DNA of 64,000 nt. Origin: Gordonibacter sp. Marseille-P4307 (GTDB taxonomy: Bacteria > Actinomycetota > Coriobacteriia > Coriobacteriales > Eggerthellaceae). Positions 1-8,260 of this stretch are shown here, in pieces. A model generated the notes under the pieces. It was not told the DNA's origin. It did not search any database and saw only the letters and a list, made by a program, of their open reading frames with translations. Within the stretch, counting starts at the first letter, position 1. Every line of letters starts with the position of its first letter. The DNA lies in NCBI RefSeq assembly GCF_900604965.1, contig NZ_UWPD01000001.1, positions 310,001 through 374,000 of the forward strand, read 5' to 3'. The position numbers and the translations under genes were made by a program.

Positions 1-11
1 ACGCAGATGCC

Positions 12-440
12 TTAATCCGGTTGCCCCGCATCGGCTGTGGTAAGCACCAAGCCGCCGTTTTTCACGCCCTTAGTTCCCAGAATGCGGTGCGCGATATCCT
101 GCACGTCGGTCGTCTCGCCGCGCAGGATGATCACCTCGAGGCAATTATCCTCATCCATGTGAACGTGCGTGGTTGAAACCACCGATCCGTAGGAATGGTG
201 TTGCACATGATGCAGCTTTTCCTGCACGTCGCTTGCATGGTGGTTGTACACGATGGTAAGCGTGCCCACCACCTCGACCCCCGGATCGGCCACGCGATCT
301 TCGACGAGAGCTTCGCGCACCAGGTCGCGCACCACTTCGCTGCGGTTTTTCGCCAGTCCGCGCTTCGCCACCAGCGCATCGAAGCGCATCAGCAGGTCTT
401 CGGGCATGGCGACGGAAAATCGAACCAGCTCGTTTCCCAT
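12..440 (-). CDS. nikR: Nickel-responsive transcriptional regulator NikR
   Basis: A 142-residue protein with the NikR layout: an N-terminal ribbon-helix-helix DNA-binding region (starting MGNELVRFSVAMPEDLL) and a C-terminal ACT-like metal-binding domain. The metal-site residues of the family are visible in the stretch HHVQHHSYG and in THVHMDEDNCLEV, which holds the HxH and Cys ligands. NikR normally represses nickel uptake genes when nickel is plentiful. It starts 7 bp after the stop of the 84-residue gene upstream and has no good ribosome binding site of its own, so it is probably translated by coupling. No nickel transporter gene is adjacent; the only nik-like sequence in the window is a pseudogene near 50 kb. 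Family assignment is firm. Confidence 0.95.
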   Translation of the reverse strand: MGNELVRFSVAMPEDLLMRFDALVAKRGLAKNRSEVVRDLVREALVEDRVADPGVEVVGTLTIVYNHHASDVQEKLHHVQHHSYGSVVSTTHVHMDEDNCLEVIILRGETTDVQDIAHRILGTKGVKNGGLVLTTADAGQPD

Positions 441-447
441 AGCGGCG

Positions 448-702
448 CTACACCAGGCTCACGGTTACGTTGGAAATGGCCTCGGCATCGTCTTCCAGCG
501 CGTCTTTCGCGTCGCCCAACAGGGCGCGAACCTCGTCGAGCTTGTGCTGGACCTCGTGCAGCTTCTCTCCGGTAAGGGCGAAGCCGCCGTCGGCCGCCCT
601 ATGCGCAAGCGTATGCGACCAGCGGCGCTCGATTTTGATGTGGTCGTCGATTTGCTCGATCATCTGCTCGAACTGACCCGTGTTCACTCCGTTGGTGCAC
701 AT
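448..702 (-). CDS. Small conserved-looking helical protein upstream of nikR
   Basis: An 84-residue protein, not recognised. It is charged, predicted mostly helical, and has one histidine-rich stretch (RRWSHTLAHRA) but no cysteine beyond residue 2. The gene is likely real: its ATG follows a strong AGGAGG site, a good promoter lies upstream (762-790), and nikR starts 7 bp after its stop. The operon arrangement suggests a role tied to nickel sensing or storage, but that is inference only. Confidence 0.7.
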   Translation of the reverse strand: MCTNGVNTGQFEQMIEQIDDHIKIERRWSHTLAHRAADGGFALTGEKLHEVQHKLDEVRALLGDAKDALEDDAEAISNVTVSLV

Positions 703-720
703 AAGAACCTCCTGGAATCA

Positions 721-790
721 TCCCGTGCGGCCGCAACGACCGCATCTGATTGCTATCATCAGTTATACGGGCGCACGGGATTCCGATCAA
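721..790 (-). promoter_or_regulatory. Promoter and long-range inverted repeat controlling the 84-aa gene and nikR
   Basis: On the minus strand TTGATC (790-785) and TATAAC (767-762) are separated by exactly 17 bp, a near-consensus sigma-70-type promoter for the 84-aa gene and nikR. A perfect 8-bp inverted repeat, TCCCGTGC (721-728) and GCACGGGA (773-780), has one arm in the promoter spacer and the other about 30 bp downstream of the expected start of transcription. It does not match the E. coli NikR box. It could be a site for NikR autoregulation, and it also faces the divergent gene at 799. Confidence 0.55.
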
Positions 791-798
791 GACTTGGT

Positions 799-1326
799 GT
801 GATATTAAAATTGACCAGTAACATTTACAACATAAACCAGCGCGCGGCATGGGATGCCTTCTCCGCGCACCTTGCCGGGAGCGAGGCGGGCCTTCTGCTT
901 GCGATAAGCGAAACCGAACTGAGCCCGACCGCTCGGCAAGCGCTGGACAACTCGGCGAAAGCGCTGGGATACGGCAAGGGGGCCTGCACGTTCGCATGCG
1001 TGCAACCTGCATCAGCATCGCAAGATACGCCCGGGGAAACAGCCGCCCCGAGCCTCGACGCCCATTCGCTGAAGCTTCTGGTGGAAGGAATCGACCCTTT
1101 AGCGCTGGTGGCTTCCGACGCCGCAGCGCTCCAGCTTGTGCAGCAAGCCTACCCCGATTCCACGTTCAGTCCGCGACAAGCGAACGCAAAGCGCGGTGCA
1201 TGCTGGTTCGGGAGCGCCCTCGGAAGAACCGTCGTGGCCTTCGAGCGTTTCGAGGGGATGCTGGGCGACGCTGGCGACAAGCAGCACGCCTGGGCGCTTC
1301 TGAAGAAACTGCCGCACCTGGATTAA
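799..1326 (+). CDS. Hypothetical protein divergent from the nikR operon
   Basis: A protein of about 175 residues, not recognised. The frame is open further upstream, but that part overlaps the nikR operon antisense, so the real start is likely GTG at 799 or TTG at 811; neither has a clear ribosome binding site. The body has no membrane segments and reads like a soluble alpha/beta protein (segments such as LLVEGIDPLALVASD and ALGRTVVAFERFEGML). It ends in a strong hairpin at 1344-1375. Function unknown. Confidence 0.6.
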   Translation: MILKLTSNIYNINQRAAWDAFSAHLAGSEAGLLLAISETELSPTARQALDNSAKALGYGKGACTFACVQPASASQDTPGETAAPSLDAHSLKLLVEGIDPLALVASDAAALQLVQQAYPDSTFSPRQANAKRGACWFGSALGRTVVAFERFEGMLGDAGDKQHAWALLKKLPHLD

Positions 1327-1343
1327 CGCCAAGCGAAAGATAA

Positions 1344-1375
1344 AGGCGCCCCGAAGCTTCCTGTTCGGGGCGCCT
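1344..1375 (+). terminator. Strong hairpin after the hypothetical gene
   Basis: A perfect 12-bp stem (AGGCGCCCCGAA / TTCGGGGCGCCT) with an 8-nt loop lies 17 bp after the stop codon. There is no T tract on the plus strand; the T-rich side faces the minus strand. It probably ends transcription of the gene before it. Confidence 0.6.
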
Positions 1376-1694
1376 CGCATTCGAGAGAGAGAACCGAAGC
1401 CCTGAGAGAGGGATGGGGCTGCGGCTAAGACAGGCGAATGCGGAATGGAGCGAGGGAGGGGGCCTCATCTCCAACTCTGCAACCCAGTATACGCTCTAAT
1501 TATTCTTAGTCAAGAATAATTTAATCCAAGGAGCACCGAAGCATCGACCGAAAACTGGCCCCTCCTTGCAAACCCATTCCCACGACACCTATTTTCAACC
1601 GGTCGCCGGCAACGAACGCTCACGGCAGAACAAACCCGTCGTCGGCGCAGCGAGCTTCCCCCCCATCGTCGGTCGCATGCCTTACACTGGCTGC
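1376..1694. other. Intergenic region before a TetR gene
   Basis: Apart from the AT-rich palindrome listed at 1498-1521 nothing convincing is seen. The TetR reading frame is open back to 1566, but that extension lacks family similarity and a ribosome binding site. Confidence 0.5.
1498..1521. promoter_or_regulatory. AT-rich perfect palindrome, candidate operator
   Basis: AATTATTCTT (1498-1507) and AAGAATAATT (1512-1521) form a perfect 10-bp inverted repeat around 4 bp, in an AT island within GC-rich DNA. It resembles operators of Fur- or TetR-type repressors more than a terminator, since no gene ends just before it. It may control the TetR gene at 1695. Confidence 0.5.
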
Positions 1695-2240
1695 ATGGAT
1701 AAAACCGCCCGCACAAAGCAGAAGATCGAACGCGCATTCTGGGATCTGTACGCCCGCAAACCCGTCGAACGCATCTCCGTTCGCGAGATCACCGAAGCGG
1801 CCGGCTTCGCGCGCGGAACGTTTTACCTGCACTACCTGGATATCTACGACTTGCTGGACCAAGCCGAGCAGGCTCTTCTCGACGATATGGAGCGCTGCAT
1901 CGATCGCTGTCCCTCGAATCCGGGAAAGACCGATCTTATCGGCCTCATGACGCGCCTTTTAACGCTGTACGAGCGCAACCGCACGCAAATCGTTTTGCTG
2001 CTGGGCGACCGCGGCGATGCGGCGTTTCGAAGAAAGCTGAAAGATCAGATGAAGCGTATGCCCATCTGGAAAGCGCACGATCCCGCACTCGATCTCTCGA
2101 CGGGCGAGCGAGATCTCATGCTGGGTCAAACCGCCTCGGGCGTCATCTCGCTCATATCGGACTGGCTGGAAGACCAGCGCGGCGTATCGGCGGCAGAACT
2201 TCTGCATCTGATCTACGAATCGGCCATCAAGCGCGGGTAG
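1695..2240 (+). CDS. TetR family transcriptional regulator
   Basis: A protein of 181 residues when started at the ATG at 1695 (MDKTARTKQKIERAFW), which places the TetR helix-turn-helix at its usual N-terminal position (ISVREITEAAGFARGTFYLH). The C-terminal part is the variable ligand and dimer region. An in-frame ATG at 1677 is an alternative start. It is convergent with the ABC importer operon that ends at 2273, only 32 bp away, so it may control that importer, but this is inference. Confidence 0.9.
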   Translation: MDKTARTKQKIERAFWDLYARKPVERISVREITEAAGFARGTFYLHYLDIYDLLDQAEQALLDDMERCIDRCPSNPGKTDLIGLMTRLLTLYERNRTQIVLLLGDRGDAAFRRKLKDQMKRMPIWKAHDPALDLSTGERDLMLGQTASGVISLISDWLEDQRGVSAAELLHLIYESAIKRG

Positions 2241-2272
2241 CGAAAACCGCACGCCACGAATGCCGCGCGGTG

Positions 2273-3016
2273 CTACTTCCAGCGAAGAAGCCGCCTCTCC
2301 GCGATATCGAACAGCGCATACAGAACAACGCCGAGCGCCGCGAGCGCGATGATGCCCGCAAACATGCGCGGATAGTTCACCATCCCCCACGACTGCATGA
2401 TGAAGTACCCCAGACCCGTCGATCCCGCGATGGCTTCGGCGAAGAACAGCACCGCGATAGCCGTGCCCGCGCTGATGCGCAGCGAGGTGAACACGGCGGG
2501 AAGCGTCGCGGGAACCACCACGTGGCGATACTCATCGAGGCGCCCCGCACCAAGCACGCGAATGGAGACGAGGGCATCTTCGGGGAGGGCCCGCACCGCG
2601 TCGCGCACGGCAACCAGAACCTGGAAAAACACGGTGAGGGAGACGAGCGCGATCTTGGGCGCATCGGCAAGCCCCAGCAGCACCAGCAAAATAGGCAGCA
2701 CAACCACCTTGGGGATGGGGTACAGCAGGTACAGAACCGGAGCGAACAGCGCATCGATTCGCTCTGAGCGCGAGCAGACGAGCGCTACCGGAACAGCCAG
2801 CGCCGTGCCAAGCGCAACCGAAACCGCCACCCGATAGGCGCTTGTTGCGAAATCGGGGCCGAGCGCAGGCAGGTACCGTCCCAAAACCGGCACCGTCTGA
2901 AACGGAGTGGGAAGCGCGGGCGACTGGATGATGAGCGCCGATATCCACCACCCCGCAACGATGAAGACCAGAGCGGCCAGGTATCCGCCCACCTTGCGCA
3001 AGACGCTAGCCCTCAT
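2273..3016 (-). CDS. ABC importer permease, nitrate/sulfonate/taurine type
   Basis: A 247-residue integral membrane protein with about six TM helices and the inner-membrane-component motif typical of the SsuC/TauC family (ending in FAEAIAGSTGLGYFI). The chosen ATG at 3016 overlaps the end of the ATPase gene by 11 bp, a sign of translational coupling; the frame is open further upstream but that part is antisense-like filler. It forms an importer with the ATPase and the binding lipoprotein upstream. Substrate unknown: sulfonates, nitrate or thiamine precursors are all possible for this family. Confidence 0.9.
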   Translation of the reverse strand: MRASVLRKVGGYLAALVFIVAGWWISALIIQSPALPTPFQTVPVLGRYLPALGPDFATSAYRVAVSVALGTALAVPVALVCSRSERIDALFAPVLYLLYPIPKVVVLPILLVLLGLADAPKIALVSLTVFFQVLVAVRDAVRALPEDALVSIRVLGAGRLDEYRHVVVPATLPAVFTSLRISAGTAIAVLFFAEAIAGSTGLGYFIMQSWGMVNYPRMFAGIIALAALGVVLYALFDIAERRLLRWK

Positions 3017-3854
3017 GCGAGCACCCGCCCTTTTCGTTAGCGGGACCCCCCGAAACCTCATGAAGCACAGAATCAGACGGAGCATCCGCACCGCTGCGCG
3101 GCCCGTCCAGCGCCGCGCGCACCTTTCTGCACACGGCGGCGAACTCCGAGCTGTCGCGATGCGACCGCGTCCCCGCACCCGAGTTGGCGATGTCTGCCAC
3201 CAGGCGCCCCGGATGCCCCGACAGCACGAGAATGCGCTGCCCCAGGTACACCGCTTCTTCGATTGAATGCGTAACCAGCACCTGCGTATGCCCCGAACTA
3301 GCCCAAAGATCCAAAAGCGCGTCCTGCAGCTGCTCGCGCAAAAGCGCGTCGATGGCCGACAGGGGTTCGTCCATCAGAAGGACGTCCATATCGAGCGCAA
3401 TCGCACGGGCGAACGCCAGACGCTGCTGCATGCCGCCCGAAAGTTCGCGCGGATACGCCGCCTCGAACCCCTCGAGCCCCACCTCGCGCATGGCCTCGCG
3501 ACCGCGACGACGAGCTTCGGATCGAGCGACCTTGCGGATGGACAGGCCGACGGTCACGTTGTCAAGCGCCGTCTTCCAGGGAAAAAGACCCAGGTTCTGG
3601 GGAATCAGCGCCGTCGATCGGCGCGGTTTCGCCACAGGCCGCCCGCCCACCAAAACCTCGCCTGCCGTCGGGCTTGTCAGTCCGGCGATCATGCGCAGCG
3701 CGCTTGATTTTCCGCAACCGGAAGGTCCGATAAGCGCGACGGAAGCGCCCGCCTCGACGGAAAACCTCAAACCCGAAAGGGCTTCGGTTCCGTCAGACGG
3801 GCGCCCATAGGAAAGCGAGACGTCGTTGAACTCGATCCGAGGTGCTGAAGGCAC
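3006..3854 (-). CDS. ABC importer ATPase, nitrate/sulfonate/taurine type
   Basis: A 282-residue nucleotide-binding protein with Walker A GPSGCGKSS, signature LSGGMQQR, Walker B LLMDEPLSAID and the H-loop VTHSIEEA, matching SsuB/TauB-type ATPases. It has a longer C-terminal tail than usual (about 40 residues, polar). It lies 3 bp after the binding-protein gene and overlaps the permease gene, so the three are one operon transcribed from about 4.9 kb. Confidence 0.93.
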   Translation of the reverse strand: MPSAPRIEFNDVSLSYGRPSDGTEALSGLRFSVEAGASVALIGPSGCGKSSALRMIAGLTSPTAGEVLVGGRPVAKPRRSTALIPQNLGLFPWKTALDNVTVGLSIRKVARSEARRRGREAMREVGLEGFEAAYPRELSGGMQQRLAFARAIALDMDVLLMDEPLSAIDALLREQLQDALLDLWASSGHTQVLVTHSIEEAVYLGQRILVLSGHPGRLVADIANSGAGTRSHRDSSEFAAVCRKVRAALDGPRSGADAPSDSVLHEVSGGPANEKGGCSHEG

Positions 3855-3857
3855 GCG

Positions 3858-4859
3858 CTACTCCTTGGAAAACTTGCCCGTGTTCTCGTCGTAGGACAAC
3901 GGGGAGGTCAGATAGCCCTTTTTCGTCATCCAAGCCAAAACGGGATCGATCATCGCACCCGTCGGCTTCTTCGCCATAGGATACTCGCTTATCGGATACG
4001 TGCGAGCCACAGACTCGGGAAGGTTCGCATTCGCTGCGAGCAGCGAACGATACTTCTCCGGGTCGCGGTTCACCAAAGCGGCACCGCCATCCCACACATC
4101 CTGCAGGGCGGCCAGAGCCATCGCCCCCGATTCGGCCGAAACGAAATCGGAGCGAACCGCCATGACGGACTGGGAGATGTTGTCGCCTTCGGTATCGTCG
4201 GCCAGGCACACGCACCCCGAAGCCTCGCCCAGCGCCAGCAGGGCGCCCGGCAGGGCCGCCGCCTTCACGTCGCCCGACATCATGGACTGAAAGCGAACGG
4301 GAAGCTTCTGAAGCTCCTCGACCTTGACCTGATCCTCGGGGATGCCCGCGCACTCCATCAGCTTGTCCATCACGTATTCCAGAATGGTGTTGGACCCAAC
4401 CCCCACGGGAACCCCCGCCAGCTCGGACAGCGAGGTGATGCCGGTGTTCGGGCCGGTCATAATGCCGAATCGGCCCTGCTTGGCGGTCTCTCCCAACGTA
4501 ACCCATGCAAGCTCGAGCCCCGTTCCGCTAGCGAACACGCTCGCCGAGACCATCGGATCGGTCATGGCGACGTTCACCGCTCCCGACGAGATACCGGCGA
4601 TGAGCTCGGTGGCGGACTGGAACGCAACGACCTCGAACTCCACCTTATCGGCCGCAAGATCCTCTTGCTGGGCCACCCATAAAGGCAGGATGTCCTCGGT
4701 GGCCAGGGTACCCACCATCACCTTCGAGGGCGCAGAAGAAGCGCCGCCGTCGAAAGACGGCGCATCCTGCGGACTCGAACAGCCCGCAAACGCAGCAGCG
4801 CCCAAAGCCGCAGCTCCGATAACGAACGAACGGCGGGACAGCGCAGTTTCGATTCTCAT
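3858..4859 (-). CDS. ABC importer substrate-binding lipoprotein (Tat-type signal)
   Basis: A 333-residue protein of the NMT1/SsuA-like periplasmic binding family. The N-terminus has a twin-arginine motif (SRRSFV), a hydrophobic stretch and a lipobox (AFAGC), so it is probably exported folded and lipid-anchored at the outer face of the membrane. The mature part follows the family pattern, with segments such as GTLATEDILPLWVAQQE and GVPVGVGSNTILEYVMDK. It is the first gene of the importer operon, and its promoter must lie in 4860-4992. Ligand not predictable. Confidence 0.88.
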   Translation of the reverse strand: MRIETALSRRSFVIGAAALGAAAFAGCSSPQDAPSFDGGASSAPSKVMVGTLATEDILPLWVAQQEDLAADKVEFEVVAFQSATELIAGISSGAVNVAMTDPMVSASVFASGTGLELAWVTLGETAKQGRFGIMTGPNTGITSLSELAGVPVGVGSNTILEYVMDKLMECAGIPEDQVKVEELQKLPVRFQSMMSGDVKAAALPGALLALGEASGCVCLADDTEGDNISQSVMAVRSDFVSAESGAMALAALQDVWDGGAALVNRDPEKYRSLLAANANLPESVARTYPISEYPMAKKPTGAMIDPVLAWMTKKGYLTSPLSYDENTGKFSKE

Positions 4860-4945
4860 GTAGGTTCCCTTCGGTACGTGCGCAGGCGCGCGGGATCGAA
4901 AAAGTCACGCACGTCCATGCTACCGAGGGACAACGGGCAACTCAA

Positions 4946-4970
4946 TGAACAATCGGCACCCGAGTGTTCA
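4946..4970. repeat. Hairpin between the orphan ATPase gene and the importer operon
   Basis: TGAACA (4946-4951) and TGTTCA (4965-4970) enclose CGG cac CCG, giving an interrupted palindrome of 25 bp. No T tract follows on either strand. It could be a weak terminator for the gene ending at 4993 or an operator for the importer operon starting at 4859. Confidence 0.4.
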
Positions 4971-4992
4971 GCGCCGTTGCGCCGCGCCCGGA

Positions 4993-5733
4993 CTATTTGA
5001 TATGTCCGATAAAATCGCGGGTACGCTCGGACGAGGGGTTGTCGAACACCTGCTGGGGGGTGCCCTCCTCGACGATGACGCCATCCTCCATGAAGATGAC
5101 GCGATCGGCCACTTCGCGCGCAAAGCCCATCTCGTGCGTGACCACCACCATGGTCATGCCGGCATCGGCCAGGTTGCGCATAACATCAAGCACGCCGCGC
5201 ACCAGCTCGGGATCGAGGGCGCTGGTGGCCTCGTCGAACAGCATGACGTGCGGATCCATCGCCAAAGCCCGCGCGATGGCAACGCGCTGCTGCTGACCGC
5301 CCGACAGCTGGGCGGGCAGGAAATCGGCGCGATCGGCCAGCCCCACGCGTTCGAGCTGCTGCAGGGCAACGCGCTCTGCCTCTTCCTTCGAGCGGCGCAA
5401 AACGCGCTGCTGGGCCAACATCACGTTCTTCTTGGCGGAAAGGTGCGGAAACAGGTTGAACTGCTGGAACACCATCCCCACGCGTTCGCGAAGCTTGTTC
5501 ACGTCGGTCTTCGCGTCGGTGATCTCCTGCCCCTCGATGAAGATGCGGCCGCCGGTAGGCGCCTCGAGCAGGTTGATGCAGCGCAGCATAGTGGACTTGC
5601 CCGATCCGGAGGGACCGAGGACAACCACCACTTCCCCACGCTTCACATCGATGTTCACGTCGCGCAGAACCTGCGTCTCGCCGAACGATTTGGACAGATG
5701 CTGAATGCTAATCATGATTTCGGCGTCGGACAC
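4993..5733 (-). CDS. Polar amino acid ABC transporter ATPase (GlnQ-like), orphan
   Basis: A 246-residue ATPase with Walker [10 protein letters not shown], signature LSGGQQQR, Walker [15 protein letters not shown] and the H-loop VVTHEMGFA, the pattern of polar amino acid importers (GlnQ, ArtP, HisP). The GTG start at 5733 was chosen because AAGGGG sits 6-7 bp before it; ATG at 5715 is an alternative. No permease or binding-protein gene is adjacent, so it must work with subunits encoded elsewhere or be left over from a broken operon. Confidence 0.9.
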   Translation of the reverse strand: MSDAEIMISIQHLSKSFGETQVLRDVNIDVKRGEVVVVLGPSGSGKSTMLRCINLLEAPTGGRIFIEGQEITDAKTDVNKLRERVGMVFQQFNLFPHLSAKKNVMLAQQRVLRRSKEEAERVALQQLERVGLADRADFLPAQLSGGQQQRVAIARALAMDPHVMLFDEATSALDPELVRGVLDVMRNLADAGMTMVVVTHEMGFAREVADRVIFMEDGVIVEEGTPQQVFDNPSSERTRDFIGHIK

Positions 5734-6043
5734 GACACACCCCTTCGAAAGCGACCCTCCCCTTCTGGGGAGCACCGAGATATTGTAAACCGACGCACTC
5801 CCCGAGCCAACCTCTGCGCGCGTATCGGCGGATAAAACGTCGGCGGCGCACGCATGCGCACCCGCCGTCAGATGAAAAGCAAACGGAACCGTGATTCCCC
5901 TTCATGCAAGAATCAGCCTACAAAGCGCTAAACTTCTGCTATTCTCTAGGCGATTATTCATTATTGCCTTACTCGCAGATTCAACGAACCGCTTGACGAT
6001 CGGAATCGAACGCATACGAGAGGATCGGTTCAAAGGAGGCACC
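5734..6043. other. Divergent intergenic region
   Basis: This 310-bp region lies between the orphan ATPase gene and a TetR gene pointing away from it. It contains an AT-rich patch at about 5930-5970 and a TTGACG box (5993-5998) that could be the -35 element for the TetR gene, without a good -10. No gene is seen. Confidence 0.4.
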
Positions 6044-6742
6044 ATGACTCGACGGGCCGGAGTCAACAGCGACGAGACGCGCGCGAACCTTATTCGGGCT
6101 GCAATCGAGGAATTCCGCGAAAAGGGCTACTCGAATTCTTCCCTACGTCGCATCTGCAACAAGGCCGGCGTCACGACCGGAGCTCTGTATTTCTTCTTCG
6201 ATAGCAAAAACGATCTGTTCGAAAAGGCGATCGAACCCACCACATCGAAGCTCGTCCAAACTATCCAGGAAGGTTACGACAGCGAGTTCAACTCGGACGA
6301 TATCGATCCGAGCATCGTGGGGAAGACCGCCGTTTCGCGGCGCGTTCTGGATATCTGCTACGAGAATCGAGAAGTGACCGACATCATCCTGGCCCATCAG
6401 GACCACCCCGCCGTCATCAAGTTGCACAAAGCCCTGTCTGACGTGCTGTCCACGCGCCTCGAAATACTCACCCGCCTTCTATACGACGAGGTTCCCGAAA
6501 CCTCGATCCTCAACCACAACACCTTCTCGTGGTTCACCCAGACCGAAACCTTCCTCGGGCGCTACGTCTTGCAGCTCAACCTTCCCAAAGAAGAGGCCCT
6601 TCACCAGATCGACGCCATCATCCGCGTGCTGCGGTGCAGCATGGGCGCGCTCATCGAAACCGACGAACGCGCCGGATTGCTAAGCCCGAATAAGGCGCAA
6701 CCCATCTACAAGGCTCTTGGTTACGCGAAGCGGGTCGACTAG
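6044..6742 (+). CDS. TetR family transcriptional regulator
   Basis: A 232-residue TetR protein. ATG at 6044 follows AAGGAGG (6032-6038) and puts the HTH (SSLRRICNKAGVTTGALYFF) at the expected position. The C-terminal ligand domain is not recognisable. The gene is followed after one base by tcdA and tatD on the same strand, but these are housekeeping genes; its target is more likely the divergent ATPase gene or unlinked genes. Confidence 0.9.
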   Translation: MTRRAGVNSDETRANLIRAAIEEFREKGYSNSSLRRICNKAGVTTGALYFFFDSKNDLFEKAIEPTTSKLVQTIQEGYDSEFNSDDIDPSIVGKTAVSRRVLDICYENREVTDIILAHQDHPAVIKLHKALSDVLSTRLEILTRLLYDEVPETSILNHNTFSWFTQTETFLGRYVLQLNLPKEEALHQIDAIIRVLRCSMGALIETDERAGLLSPNKAQPIYKALGYAKRVD

Positions 6743-6743
6743 C

Positions 6744-7490
6744 GTGACGGCGCGCCCACAGTCCGAACGCACCGAAAAACTGCGGGTCATCCTGGGGCAA
6801 GACGGCGTGTCCGCACTCGAAGCGGCCACCGTGCTGGTCTTGGGCTGCGGAGGCGTCGGATCGAACTGCATCGAATCGCTCGCGCGCGGCGGCGTGGGCG
6901 GCTTCGTCATCGTCGACCGCGACATCGTTTCCGCCAGCAACATCAACCGCCAGGCCATCGCGTTTCACTCAACCCTCGGGCAGAAGAAAGTGGACGTGAT
7001 GAAGCGCATGATCCTCGACATCAACCCCGATGCGCACGTTGAAACCTACGACGACTTCCTTGTCGAAGAGAACATCCCCTCGTTCCTCGATCGCTTCAAC
7101 GGCAACGTCGATTGGGTGATCGACGCCATCGACACCGTCTCGGCGAAGCTCGCCGTGGCACGGTACGCCTACGAAACCGGCATGCCGCTTATCAGCAGCA
7201 TGGGCGGCGGGAACAAGCTGAACCCCGAGATGCTGCGGTTCGCCGACATCGGGGAAACGGTGAACTGCCCCTTGTGCCGCGTCATGCGAAAAGAATGCCG
7301 CAAGCGCGGCATCGGAAACCTGCAGGTTCTGTTCTCGGCCGAGCACCCCGCTGAAACCAGCGCCGCCGAAGGGGCCTCCCGCCGCGACCGGTCGGATCTG
7401 GGAACCATGTCCTACATGCCGCCGATCATGGGCCAGATGCTGGCGGGATGGGTGATGCGCCGCATCGTCGGCCTCGGCGAGAGCCGATGA
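6744..7490 (+). CDS. tcdA: tRNA threonylcarbamoyladenosine dehydratase (TcdA-like, E1/ThiF fold)
   Basis: An E1-like protein of about 248 residues with an ATP-binding Rossmann motif (VLVLGCGGVGSNCIESLARGG), the VDRDIVSASNINRQA segment and the DAIDTVSAK loop. Length and the C-terminal RKRGIGNLQVLFSAE segment fit TcdA/CsdL, which cyclises the threonylcarbamoyl group of t6A at tRNA position 37, rather than MoeB or ThiF. Two cysteines flank the CPLCRVMRKEC segment. The GTG start at 6744 directly follows the TetR stop; a TTG at 6717 inside the TetR gene is less likely. Its TGA overlaps the tatD ATG. Confidence 0.85.
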   Translation: MTARPQSERTEKLRVILGQDGVSALEAATVLVLGCGGVGSNCIESLARGGVGGFVIVDRDIVSASNINRQAIAFHSTLGQKKVDVMKRMILDINPDAHVETYDDFLVEENIPSFLDRFNGNVDWVIDAIDTVSAKLAVARYAYETGMPLISSMGGGNKLNPEMLRFADIGETVNCPLCRVMRKECRKRGIGNLQVLFSAEHPAETSAAEGASRRDRSDLGTMSYMPPIMGQMLAGWVMRRIVGLGESR

Positions 7491-8260
7491 GCGCCGAACA
7501 TCGCGGCATGGAAAGCGATCGCCCGATTTTCCACGACGCGCACTGCCACCTCAACTCCATCGCCAACGCCGAACAGGTGGCCCGGCAGGCCCAGAGCGCA
7601 GGGGCGGGCATCTTCTGCAACTGCACGACTCCCGAAGAATACGAGATCGCCCGCGCGCGGTTCTCCCCCTACCCGGCAATCCGCGTTGGCCTGGGGCTGC
7701 ATCCGTGGTGGGTGGACGACCCGGTTGAAAGCCAACTCGAACGGTTCGGGGTCCTTCTTCGGGACGCGCCCTACGTGGGAGAGGTGGGATTGGATTTCTC
7801 GATGCGGCATCGCGGCACCGCGCAAGCGCAGCGTCGCGCATTCGCGCGCATAGCCCGGCTTTGCGCCGAGGCCGGAGGGAAGACCCTGTCGATCCACGCC
7901 GTGAAGTCGGCCGGCGAAGCGCTCGACACCCTATGCGCCTGCGGGGCCGTCGAATCGTGCACCTGCGTATTCCATTGGTTCTCGGGAACGTCTGACGATC
8001 TGAATCGCGCCGTTGATCTGGGATGCAGATTCTCTATCGGGTCTCGCATGATGGAAACGAAACGGGGGCGCGCCTATGCGCGGTCCATTCCCCGCCACCT
8101 TGTTCTGCTTGAAACCGACTGGCCCATCCATGAGGGCGACGAGCGCACGTTCGACCAGCTGCAGGAAAATCTGGCATGCACTGCCGCACATATCGCGGAG
8201 ATCAGACGGGAGCCGAGAATGGTGCCCCCAGGAGGATTCGAATCTCCGTTTCCGGCTTGA
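7487..8260 (+). CDS. TatD family metal-dependent hydrolase (DNase)
   Basis: A 257-residue TatD-type protein with the metal-site motifs in order: HDAHCHLNS (HxH), GLGLHPW, GEVGLDFS, SIHAVK, VFHWFSG and LLETDWP. It starts with an ATGA overlap on tcdA, so the two are coupled. The 3' end is odd: the last 13 or so codons run into a tRNA-Glu gene on the opposite strand (8220-8295), and the stop codon lies inside it. The tail MVPPGGFESPFPA is thus encoded by antisense tRNA sequence. The enzyme domain is complete before that point. Confidence 0.88.
   Translation: MSAEHRGMESDRPIFHDAHCHLNSIANAEQVARQAQSAGAGIFCNCTTPEEYEIARARFSPYPAIRVGLGLHPWWVDDPVESQLERFGVLLRDAPYVGEVGLDFSMRHRGTAQAQRRAFARIARLCAEAGGKTLSIHAVKSAGEALDTLCACGAVESCTCVFHWFSGTSDDLNRAVDLGCRFSIGSRMMETKRGRAYARSIPRHLVLLETDWPIHEGDERTFDQLQENLACTAAHIAEIRREPRMVPPGGFESPFPA

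Noticed and set aside
244-798. The upstream extension of the hypothetical protein gene that ends at 1326
   Set aside because: It runs antisense through nikR and the 84-aa gene; a start at 799 or 811 fits better.
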